From NCBI RefSeq assembly GCF_000189635.1, contig NW_002476407.1:434001-498000 (forward strand): a stretch of 64,000 bases of DNA, read 5' to 3'. The position numbers and the translations under genes were made by a program. The notes under the pieces were generated by a model. That model had not been told where the DNA came from. It was given only the letters and a program-made list of their open reading frames with translations, and did not search any database. Source of the stretch: Tetrahymena thermophila SB210. Taxonomy: Eukaryota > Ciliophora > Oligohymenophorea > Hymenostomatida > Tetrahymenidae. Below are positions 48,554 through 60,164 of the stretch, piece after piece; positions within the stretch are counted from its first letter, which is position 1; every line of letters starts with the position of its first letter.

Positions 48554-51500
48554 ATCTACTTTTTATCATATTAAAATGTGTAATTAAATAAATATAAAAA
48601 TTAAAATTAAAGTTAAACATTTATTTCCACTATCCAAAATAATTTCGAAAGAAAAAAAGTAAAAATAATGAAAAATGTATAAAATTTTATTTACATACAT
48701 TCATTTCTAAATTGTTCAAATAAATAATTTTGTCAAAAATTTAATCAGTTTATAAAGCAGTTTATTATTGAGAAATTATTTCTAAATTGAATTAATTATT
48801 ACAATTCATTTATACAATTTGTTGAAATTGAGAAAAATAGTTTTAAATATTAAATATTTTTATTAGTCTTATTTAATGGTAATTCGTAGCTTTTTTGATT
48901 TAAAAGCAGGCAAAAAAATTATCTTTTCTTTTTATTAAAAAATTTTAGATTTTTTAAGAATAAAAATATTTTATTACTAAAATAAAAAAATATTTGAAAC
49001 AAACTGATTATTCTATGTAAAAATTGAAAATAAAATATTAGAAATAAACGATTTCTGCCAAATTTATTATAGACAGGTTTATGAATCTCGCTCGTATTTC
49101 ATCTAAAACAAATAAATAAAGAAATAAATGATTTACTTAAAAATTTTTAGATGAATACTTAAATAAATATAAATTTTGTTTTTTTCAAATACTAAATTTT
49201 AACATGACAAAAAAAAATCTATTCTATGATAGATTCAGTTTCATATAATCACAACTATTTTTTTTACATTTATCACGATTTAGATAGATATATTGATTTT
49301 TTAAATACAAATCTATTATTTATTATTTTGCATTAATAACTACTTTTTTACTTTTTAGAATGTTTAAAGAATTTCAAAACCAAATTGATTAACTTTAAAA
49401 AAAAATTATCCTTACTTAAAAATAAAGAGGAAAAAGGAAAATTTTAATTAATTTGTTTAAAATACACATTTTACAGAGACTCTTACTTTCTTTCAATTAA
49501 ATAAAAAAAGAAATTAAGAAATTTTACTTAAATTCTGATAAAAGCTTTGTTTTTTTCTTTCGTTAGCCATAAAATCAAAAGATTTAATATAGAAAATTAC
49601 TTTTAGCTATGCTTTTATATTGTCTCGGTACAAGTGTATATATAAGCTTAACTTTCAATTAAAATTAATGCTTATATACGTATATAGATATTTATGTAAA
49701 TAAGTAAGTAAGTAAGAATGAATTTGATTAAATAAAACCCTGAGAAGATGATTTTCAGTAATATGCTGATGCATAATCTATACTAAAGTAATTTATAATT
49801 TAAATATATGGGGGATTATAAGAAACTAACTTTATTATTATATTTATTAGCATTGATGATATTTACCATGAATTTTAATTTAAAGAGGTACCTTACAGAT
49901 ATTAAGATTTATAATTAGAATCTATATAAAATCCTACTTTTATTTTTTTTGAAATAAAAAATTTCTTTTGAAATTCTTCTATTAATTTTATTTTGTTTGT
50001 TTATGGTATTCTGTTATCTATAATAACTCGAAGATTTTCTTTAAAAAGTATATTTAGATAAAATAAAAGAAATAAATAAATAGAACGATTTTTGATTTAC
50101 TTACTTTGTTTTTGTAAATTATTACATTAATTTATTTTTTTTCTTTAGATTAGTTTTGATTTGTGGAAATAAATAAATAAACATTTTTAAATAAATTTTA
50201 TTTAATTAGTGATTTGTAAGTGAATTGTTGTTCAGATTGTTCTCAAAATATTAATGACAAGTATGTTTATAACATTAGATTTTAGCTTTTGTTTTGGTAC
50301 TTTTATGAAGGGTTTGCTTAGACTGATTTCTACAAATGAGATTTAACTAATTTAATTATTTTATTAAACATAATTATAAACAATATTTGCTATATTTAAT
50401 TTTTAGGGATTACACTTTTACATTTAGAGATGGCCTTACATTGATACAGTTTGCAATTATATTTATTTACATTAAATAAAAAATTTAATATTTATTATTA
50501 AGAAAAGCCAAAAATACTTACATTTTTTAACGAAAAATCAGTGGAATATTCTTTGCAACAAAGAAAAGATAAATTAATATACATTTTCTTAAAAGTAAGT
50601 CATTACCACAAATCCAAAATTATTTTCATACTTCAAAATATTGGCAATAAATACTAAATTTAACTTTCAAATTACTTGTTAATATAAATTTATTAATACT
50701 ACCTAATAGGATTTAGTGAAGTTTTAGCAGAATAAATACAAAAAACCATTTTAAATAAAAACTTTACATTTATGCTTAAAATTTAGGTTAAAAAATTTAT
50801 TACTTTTAAAAGCATATCAGTGTAAATGGTTAAAAATTTTATCCGATAATAATATAAAAAAATAAATACAAAGTAAAAGATATCTAGAGTAAAAGAAAAG
50901 TTACTAAAGTATTTATTCTATTTTTAGATACTTGCTGATATTTATTATCAAAAAAAAGTAAACTTTTAAAAAGTACATAAAAAATGTAACCAAAATAACT
51001 AGATTGTGATACTTGTTTTATATAAAAATTGGTCAAGTAAATTGGACACAATTTTTATGCATCTAATTTTTTAAAATTGACTTTTTTTTAATGATATAAT
51101 CAGTTGAACTGATTTGGTTCTAGTTTTAATTAGTTTAATCCAATATTATTATATTCGTTTTTAGGGGATTACTTATTTTAATTGATGTATCAAGAAAATT
51201 CTTTATAGCTTTGTTTGGTGAAAATTTAATTTACTTCCCAGTCATAAATTATAAAGAGGATTTAGCTATTTATAAATATATAAGCAGATAATAAAGTTAT
51301 TTTTAAATGATGTTTTTAGTAATCTAAGTCTTTGTGTTTTACATTTCCCAGTTTTTTAATTTCAGCTTTTTTATTTTACAAACTACAAATATCTACAAAA
51401 ATTGAGTTAAACTTTTAACAAGTAAAAAATAAAGTAAGGGAAAAACGAATAAAATTATATTATTAAATTTGTCTTATTTAAAAAAAATTTTCGTTCTCTA

Positions 51501-51929
51501 TAATTTAATTTGTGTTTGTTTGTTTGCTTTTTTACCTATGATAAATTAAATAAAATATGCATTTAATCTTTTTAATAAACCTGATTTGACCCTAATTTTA
51601 TAAAATGTTACTTAAAACTCGTTCTGGGTAATTTAGAATTAGAAAAACATCTGTAAATTTAAATTAAGACAGACAGACTGGCTGTTTGGATAACTTCTTC
51701 AAATTAAAGGAGATGCTATTTAAAAAAGCAAGCAAGACTTCAATTAATAAATTGACTTTATATTTAAATGTCTTTTATTAATAAAGTTGACTAATTTTTT
51801 GCTAATAAAGCAGAAACTAATTACTAAATATTATATAAACATTAAAATATTAAAAAATAGAAATAAAACAAAGACTAAGGAGTAAATATATTTTAAATTA
51901 CAACACATCACCAACCCAAATACTTACCA
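48554..51929. other. Intergenic region between paralogs B and C, with a doubtful small gene
   Basis: Mostly AT-rich DNA. A possible small membrane-protein ORF starts at 49808. Further protein-like pieces occur at about 50210-50340 (NCCSDCSQNINDKYVYN) and 51165-51300 (LILIDVSRKFFIALFGE, YFPVINYKEDLAIYKY), each just after a possible 3' splice site or in short open frames. They may be exons of one gene that I could not assemble. Confidence 0.45.
49808..50095 (+). CDS. Possible small membrane protein
   Basis: 95 codons from an ATG to TGA 50093-50095. The start context is unusual for this DNA (atgggggattat). The N-terminus MGDYKKLTLLLYLLALMIF looks like a signal peptide or first membrane segment, and a second hydrophobic stretch follows (EILLLILFCLFMVFC). 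It ends Gln/Lys-rich. Chance frames of this length are common when only TGA stops translation, so the case rests on the signal-like start and on the protein-like pieces downstream. No family recognised. Confidence 0.3.
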
Positions 51930-53774
51930 ATGTCTAATTACATCACTCAACAACAACAGTTTTAAGATCACTCTAACTATCCAGCATCTTTTTATGAATA
52001 ATATTTAACTTTCACACATAATAATATTAATAATAATACTTCCTAAGAGATTAAGGATGATAGCTGCTACGATGACAAACAATCTCAAATCTACGAAGAA
52101 AGCTTTTCATAAATGAACAATTAAGATATTTAATAGCAAACTAACCTTCAGTAACAAATTAAGACTTCATGGATTTAAAGCATCTACCAAAAAGTGAGGT
52201 CAAAATAAGCTAAATCTGATTAAATATGTTCATCCTCATCTGAATTAACTGAATCAGAAAACAACATATTTGAAAACATTGACTTGTATTATGATGAAGA
52301 AGATAAATTTATGATGAGCGATGAGCAATGGAAAAACATGCATTATAGCGCAATCAAAATTAATTAGCCAGATTAGCATAATATCTAATTAGAAAACGAA
52401 ATCTATTTTCAATAATTTATAATGAAAATTGAGAGTGCTAAGATGAAAAAAAATTCCTCCAAGAAATTTGTAAAAAAAATGCTAAATGTTTAACCAATAT
52501 TCTTCAATGAAGCATCCACTCACAATAAGTTTACTATTTTCGGAGGTAATTAGCTAGAGAAGTATTACAGAGACTATGAGCATTACAGTGATCAAAATTT
52601 GGCCATTCAAAGTAATACTATAGTTGACATTAACAAGATCATTTAAAATCATCAAGACAATCTTGTTGAAGTTTTCTTTGACTCCAAAGGTAAAAGCGGG
52701 CTGACTGACTTCAGGTTTATCGTAAATCATTTTTCTAAATAAAATGGAAAATAATATCAGGAACTAGCTGAGATACTGAAAAATTATTAATGCGTAACCA
52801 GCGTTTAGGTTGCTCATATGAATAAAATAAATCGTTAAATAAAATTTTAAATGATTTCTGAAGACGAAATATCAACAGCTTATCATCAAGCTGACTAATA
52901 TTTTAAAAATTATATCAAGACCAAATATTTGTCAGATTCTGAGAAAAATCCAAATTCTAAGAAATACTTGATGTATTCCCAAACGCGCAGTAATTTTAAC
53001 TCCATGGACTTAGAATTGCATTCAAACACATACACCAAGGATTTACTTGACTTGCTTAAACCTGATTCTTAGATGCTTGATTTTATCAAATCTTTTAATC
53101 AACCATTTTAAGTCTCACAAGGCGAAAAAAGACTTTAAAGTTTGATGAACATTGTCAAACTCTATTCTAGCCTAGAAAACATTCAGAATGTTCCAATCAC
53201 ATTTTTGGCAAAGGATGGAATTGAAATAACAACAACTGTAGATTATGAAATAATTATTTGGCCCGACTAACCTGAGTGGATGGTTCCATTAGATTGCTTT
53301 ACTATACTTCTTAAATTGAATATTTAAGATTACCAAATACAAAAGCTTAGCTTACCTCAGAGCATTCACAGAAAAAATTAAAATAAATACTCTTCATTAT
53401 CATCCGCATCTATATAATAATAATAATAATAATAATAATTATAATAACAAAGTTAAAATCCATAATAAAATGAATAATTTTTTAATATTAGGTTTTTTAA
53501 TAAGAATGATATACTTTCGCAAAATAATTTTGAGTTAAAAACGGAAAATAATCTTTCAGATAATAAATTTGAATTTTTGGTTCATTCAGAATTGTTTATT
53601 GAAAAGTTTTACCCTAATATTAATAATAAATAGAATATAGAATATTTCTAGAATAAAAAGGAGGAGAAAGAGAAAGTAAGCAATCCTCCTTAATCAAATA
53701 AGACAAAAAATATAAAGAAATAGAAAAATAAAAAATAAAACAATAAAAAAATTATAATAAATAAATTATTTTGA
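51930..53774 (+). CDS. Unrecognised ciliate family protein, paralog C (longest member)
   Basis: Single exon, 614 residues, ATG 51930 to TGA 53772-53774. It begins with a Gln/Asn/Ser-rich, then acidic segment of about 160 residues. The shared blocks follow: KMKKNSSKKFVKKML, FTIFGGNQLEKYYRDYEHY, KSGLTDFRFIVNHFSK, YQELAEILKNYQC, LLDLLKPDSQMLDF, IIWPDQPEWMVPLDCF and ELFIEKFYPNI. A Gln run made almost only of TAA codons interrupts the late part (53410-53445), and the tail is Lys-rich. Codon choice (more C-ending codons, more CAA in the first part) resembles a moderately expressed gene. Same family as A, B and D; function unknown. Confidence 0.82.
53410..53445 (+). repeat. (TAA)n run encoding poly-glutamine in paralog C
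   Basis: Eight consecutive taa triplets, then tta, two taa and caa, all in the reading frame of paralog C. In this genetic code they are Gln codons; in the standard code they would be consecutive stops. Confidence 0.9.
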
Positions 53775-56700
53775 AATATTTTAAAATACTAACAATTTTA
53801 TTAGCTACTTCTTCTATCTATCTATACTTACTTACTAATTTATGATTGTTTAAATTAAATTAACTAGTCTTAAGTTCTATTAAATGGAATTTTTGATGTT
53901 TTGCATGAACATTACTCTATCTAATTTATTAAATAATTATATATGTTAAACTTATTAAATTACTTTAACTTATGAGCCAATTAAAACATGCATACATAAT
54001 AGCTGTATTTATTTTTGATTTCTATTTTAAAATGAATAATTAATTAATAAATTTAAAATTTTTGAATCAATCATTTTAAAAAAATATTTATCCGAATTAA
54101 TAAGATAAAATATAAATATATAAATATACAATTATAATTTTGTTAAAAGTATCTAAAAAGCAAATGATATTCAATTAGACAAAAGTTGTGCGTATATGAT
54201 GCAATATTTAAATAAAATAAAAACTATATAAAACTTTTCGAACAAAATGTAAATTTATACCTAAAACAAAATTAAAATTAAGTCAAAAATTTATCATTAA
54301 AATAAAATTATTGTTTTTTCATCTATTATTAGATTTGGCACTGTTATTAAATCCAATATTTTAATTTTTACATATTTAAGGATGGATTTTTCATTTATAT
54401 TTTGATCAAATCATGTCTATTTTTACTTATTATATTTGTATTATAAATTGCGTCATTTAATTTAAAATAAAGAAAAACCCAGTATTAACTTTATAATACA
54501 CATTTTGATAATTTTTTCATAAGGAAAGAGAGTCATTTAAATTCTACTAGCTAAAAATAATTCGAACAGCTCACAAAAATTTATTTAATAGATTAGTAAC
54601 ATGCAAAAACACAATCAAAGTTAATTATTCAATATTTGAATGAGTTCTAGTTACTTTAGAGAAATTGAACTTCTGGATATTATTTATCCTTACAATTTAC
54701 TAATACAAATCAAATAATTTATGAATTTATAATTTTTTATTGATTTACTGTTAATTTCAGTATTAACTATCAAAAATTATAACTCTTGGCTTTATTAGTT
54801 ACCATTTAAATTTTCTTTTAATTAAAGTGAATACATTTAAAAACATTTTTATTTGTTTGTTACAAAATACTATTTTAATACTTTTAGAATATATATTAAA
54901 CACAAAATAAATACTCATTTCAAAGAACCTTAACTTGTGTTTTGAATGCGCTTGACTAATATTAAATAATATTTAAATAAGAAAAAACTCCACCATTTAT
55001 TTTTATTTAAACAAAATGAAAATGATATTTTATGAATTAAAAGTAACATACAAAATCTCTAATTGTTTTGAATTATATGTAATTAAAAACATCTTTTTAT
55101 TTCAATTAATACTTTTTGATTTGAGAAATATTAACCAACATCTATAAATAATTTTTTTTATATAGGCTTGTTTAAAAATTAAGAAAACAAATCTCTACGG
55201 ACAATATTAATCCTTACAACTAATTATCAGTCAGATTTAATCATTCATGAAAAATTAAATTCACTAATTTTAATAAATAAATTTCTATTTGATTTAAGTA
55301 TTATTATAAAATCTACGGTTTTTCAATACCTTCACAAACAAAAATTTTAACTTATTACAAATAAAATCTTAAGTGAGCCATTAAATACTTCATTTTTGCC
55401 TTTGTGTTTTTTTTTAATTTTCATAAAATTGATTTTAATAAATAAATTTCCTCATACTAAATTTTGCTTCTCATATCATTAAATATTTTACCTTTTAGTA
55501 TACTTTTAAAAAAATTTATTGAGATATATTTGCTACATAAATTATTTTATCTTTTTAAAAAGTAATAATTACACAGTTATTACTGTTTAACTATGCTTTA
55601 TTAGCAATTTTATATTAGCATTTTGGACTAAAAAATAAATGATAAGTACACTGAATACTTTTTAAAGGTATTATACTTGCAATTAACAAAAATACAAAAT
55701 ACTTTATTCTGAAAGTAAGTTGTAAAAATGTATTAATATTGCATATAAAATTATATTTACTTAAAATTGCATTGAGGTGTGAATGGTATTCTATTTTATC
55801 TGTTATTACTTAACCGTTTAATATAACATTCAGAATTTTTCTATCATATTTTACTGATTTTTAAACAATAATTTACAATGGACTAGTTAATTAATTTGAT
55901 TTAATTACTTGATTTTTTTTTAAAGCTCGAAATTTTTTAATTCTAGCTTAAATGAAATTTTATAAAAAATAAAAATAGTTTTTTAAGAATGTACGTTTTT
56001 TTATGAATATATTTAAAGGTGAGATTAAAAAAATCATTTTAACAAATGTTTTAAATACAAAAAAATTAAAACAAAAGGGATTGCTTTAATCAGATAAATA
56101 GATACTGAATAGGTATATAGATTAGGTGTTTGATTAAAACCCTAAATATATATCTTGGTTCTACTAAATTAAATATTCAAAGTTAAAATGTTAAGGAAAT
56201 AAATATATTAAGGTAATGTTACTTAACAATCACAAATTTTTAATTAACCCATCTATTTGTTTTGATAAGGGAAAAAGAATATTCTGTAATCAAATTTAAA
56301 GAATTTGCAAAATTTAGGTCAGGTATAATTATCAGTTGATATATATATATATATATGTATTTCAATTTCATGTGTAAATTATCTTTGAGTAAATTTAATT
56401 ATCATTAGATTTACATTTTTTTTAAAGATTATTCTAAATATCTTCTTAAAAAGTGCTTTAAAAAAAAAACGTGTTGGATTAAGATATAATTCACTTTTAT
56501 ACGTATGTCTATTCAATAATTTTAAAAATTAGACTAGCATTAATCAATAATTGCATATTTGTTAAATTTATGTTTTTATTTGATGAAATAGATTACTTGT
56601 ATAAATTGAAAATAAATCAGAGTAAAGTGGTTTTTGAAAAAATAGAAAAATCTTGGATGATTGATTATTTATTAATTAAAATCAATGTTTAGTTCACATT

Positions 56701-57610
56701 ATTTTTACATTTCCAAATATTTTGTTTAAATTACTAAATGATAATTTACATGAATGAATAAAATACCAAATATTTATTAAATACCTCAATTTTCCTATTC
56801 AATATATTCTAAATATTATTACAGGAAAAAATATATTGTAAACTTTAAAATTATAATTTAAGGATAAAGCTGTTTGTTGTTTTTACAAACATTCAACGCT
56901 GATTGATTATTGAAGCTTATTTACAGAAGTGACTTTAATTTACTCGTTATAAATTTTGATATAGATATATTTTATGAGTCTTTGAAAAGCATATTTATTT
57001 GAAAACCAGTGGTAGGGAAAAATTTTTACTTATTATTTTATTGTAAGCTGGATAACAAATTTAATAACTAAAGAAGCAAAATACAAGAGAGAATTTTCCT
57101 AAAATACATCTTACATTTAAATATTAAAAATGCTTTATTTTTTACATTGAAGCGCGAAGAAGATGGTAGGTTTTAGGAATATTGTTTTAAGCATCATAAA
57201 GTATATAATAGCCAAATTTTAATGCTAATCGGTCGAATTCACAAAAGAAATTGAAATTAGATTGATTAAATTTTTCTTTTCTTGAGTTTACATTAAAATT
57301 TATTTGAGAAACTAGAACGGAAGTATATTTAAATACAAAATCAAATTGATCTTAGTTTAGTTTACTAGAGATTATCAGTAGAGATTATTTTTATTTCTAA
57401 CTTAATTTTTATTTGATTCTTACTCTATTTAAATTTAGCGCAATTACCAATGCGTATAATTAAAACTTAAAAAAAACAAATTAAATAAACAATAACTGCC
57501 AAAACAAAAAAACATTTAACACTATAATATTTTAAAAAAAATATCATAGCTTTAAAATACTAAAAAAATTCATTTTAAATAAAGAACCCACTATTAAATT
57601 ATAAAAAATA
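53775..57610. other. Intergenic region between paralogs C and D
   Basis: It is 3.8 kb of AT-rich DNA. A TA run lies at 56339-56358. A protein-like piece at about 57148-57258 (TLKREEDGRFQEYCFKHHK, IGRIHKRN) ends in a TGA and has no start; it may be a remnant. Another open piece with moderate composition occurs at 54520-54640. No complete gene. Confidence 0.5.
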
Positions 57611-58981
57611 ATGAACACTTACAATTTTTAAGTAAATATTGAAGAAATATATTTAGAATAAAGATCATTGAATGATTCTCAAAACCTAATGTGTGATTCA
57701 GAAGATTTGAAGCATGTCACCTAAGAAACTCTCACCAACATACATTATTAACACTAAGAAAGTCTCAGCAAAAAAGATAACCATTATAACATTACTTCTG
57801 AAGAGAACTCTTATTAAATGAATGACTTTGAAATGGTTGATCAACATAATCAAATTTAATTACCAATCAATATTAATTAAAAAGATAAAAGCTCCAACTT
57901 TAGTTAAGTGCTTGGCGTAAAAAAATTTATCATTAAGACAAGAAGAACTTCATCTAAGCGCTTCAAAAGAAAGCAATACTAATCATTATATACTCACTTA
58001 GAAGATTAATACCCTAATAACAACAAATTTATCATTTTTGGGTATGTAGAAATTGAAGCTACTTATTCAAATTTTTCTGAAAATTTATTTGAAGAAAACT
58101 CGTCACTGTATAAAAGACTACTTTAAATAAATCATGCTGTTGATAATAAAATATAAAGAAGAGTAGAATTAAATTTAGATTGCATTGGAAAGAGCGGACT
58201 AACAAATTTTACTGAGTTAATCACCTATTTTAATTCCCAACAAAATTAAAACTTTTAATAACTCGCATAACAACTTAGTATTTACTAACCATCTTTACTA
58301 AAATAATTAGCCCACTTAAAAGAAATAAAAAAGATGATTACTAAAAAACAAATTTCTGAATGCAATCTCGTAAACGCCTTTTCAAACAGTCACAATTATC
58401 TAATTGAATATTTAAATGAAAAAAATAATTTCCTTTCAAAATCAGATTACAGCCATGTTTTGTTCTTTAGATCAAACATGACCTTTATTGATACAGAAAT
58501 TTACCAATCTCACTATTCTTATTCTTTTTTAGAACTTCTTGGTATAAACATTGAAGATGCCAAAAATACTATCCAAGTTTTCTCACCTTATCAGATAAAA
58601 AATGGTGAATAAAGATTAAAAAATGCAATTACATTTTTATCAATAATCAATTCCAAACAAAAATTCCATACTGCATTACCATACACAATTACAACCAAAG
58701 ATGGAATATAAATAGATTGCACAATTGATGTTGATATTATCTCCTCTGAAGATAATCCTTCATGGATGAATAGTCAAGACTCCTTTATGATGATTATTAA
58801 CTTTAATATAAACGAATAATAACAAAAATAAATTTTCGAAACACGCAATCAAGTGCTTAACTTTAGAGATAGCATTTATAAAAAATAATCTATTCATAAT
58901 AAAGGTATAGAGGAATAAGTTTAATTGGAAATTTTCTTACAAAAGTATTACCCTAAATCTTTCACTAATATCTGTGGATGA
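57611..58981 (+). CDS. Unrecognised ciliate family protein, paralog D
   Basis: Single exon, 456 residues, ATG 57611 to TGA 58979-58981. After a Gln/Asn/Ser/His-rich N-terminal segment of about 90 residues come the family blocks: VKKFIIKTRRTSSKRFKRKQ, FIIFGYVEIEATYSNF, GKSGLTNFTELITYF, FQQLAQQLSIYQP, FLELLGINIEDAK, DNPSWMNSQDSFMMI followed by NINEQQQ, and the end motif EIFLQKYYPKSF. It shares GKSGLT with paralog C, so C and D may be the closer pair. No membrane segment, signal peptide or known domain. It lies 1.2 kb upstream of the aspartic protease gene on the same strand. The family is real by mutual similarity; its function is unknown. Confidence 0.82.
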
Positions 58982-60164
58982 CATAAATAATTATAATAAC
59001 CACACCACACTAACCACATCTTATATAAATATTATCTACTAATTCTCCAGCACATTATAATCCTAACCAATATTTAAATTTAAAATAAATTATATTATAT
59101 TCTATTTCTGTTTCTACTTTTAATATTTTCTCTCATTTTCTATTACCTCTTCACATTTGTTGTTTAATTTTATCACTTGGCAAATAAATTTATCTTATTA
59201 AAAACTTTAATTTAAAATTAGTCTAATTTTAATCTAGTTAATTTCTTTAGAAAAATAAATCTAAAAACTGACTGGTTCTATCTATTCCAAAGAAAAAGTT
59301 TATCATCATCAAAAATTATCATATTAAATTTAATAAAGCTAATAATAATTAAGTACAAATAATAATGTTACCAGCGTATTAAGTATTAATCAGTCAATAT
59401 TTTGTTTATTGTCTGAAGGATTAGATAAATAATTTAATAATCCTCATTAACTTAATTAATAATATATGGTATTTATTCAAATATATAAAAATCTAATATG
59501 GGTTTATATGATTTAAGCTGCTATTTTTATGCATCAGTTAATTAGAAAACTTTTGCAATCTTTCAGCTAGATTTTAAAAAAATTACATTATTTTATTTTG
59601 AATACTGTTTTTTCAGAAATTCTAATTTTTATTATAAATTCTTTAAGTAATCTATCAAATTGATTTGAAAATGTGTTTATGTTTAATTAAATAAATTATC
59701 TTCAAATATTTATTGATTTTTAGTTGCTAAAAAATTTAGTTATGATATGAATTATAAATTCTTAATAATTTCCATCCATTTTAAAAAATTAATTTAAAAA
59801 AATATTAAAATTTTATATTGGAATAATAAAGTTAAATTTTAATTTTTTTTTTTATCATTCATTAAAATATTAAATATTGCAAATTAATTGAGAATTAGCA
59901 ATCTATTTTATCAATTTATAGACCTGATATTCATTTGATCTGTGCATTAGTGGATTGAGAAAATTTATTAAACATATTCAGAAGTTAAGAAAAGGATATT
60001 TTATCAGGCTAATAATTAAATTAACTACTGAATTTTTAATATAATTTAAGAATAATATAAATCAATTCAATTCAACTCAATTAAATAGTTAGTTAGTTAA
60101 TTTGTTTTAAGTAGTGTTTATTAGGAAAGCGAATAAAATCATATTATTGCTCATACTAATTTGA
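58982..60164. other. Intergenic region upstream of the protease gene
   Basis: AT-rich, no gene seen. It contains the presumed promoter of the protease gene. Confidence 0.6.

Noticed and set aside
49620-49700. Inverted TATATAAGC / GCTTATATA pair
   Set aside because: Nearly pure TA steps make such pairs expected in this DNA; there is no flanking duplication or conserved block.
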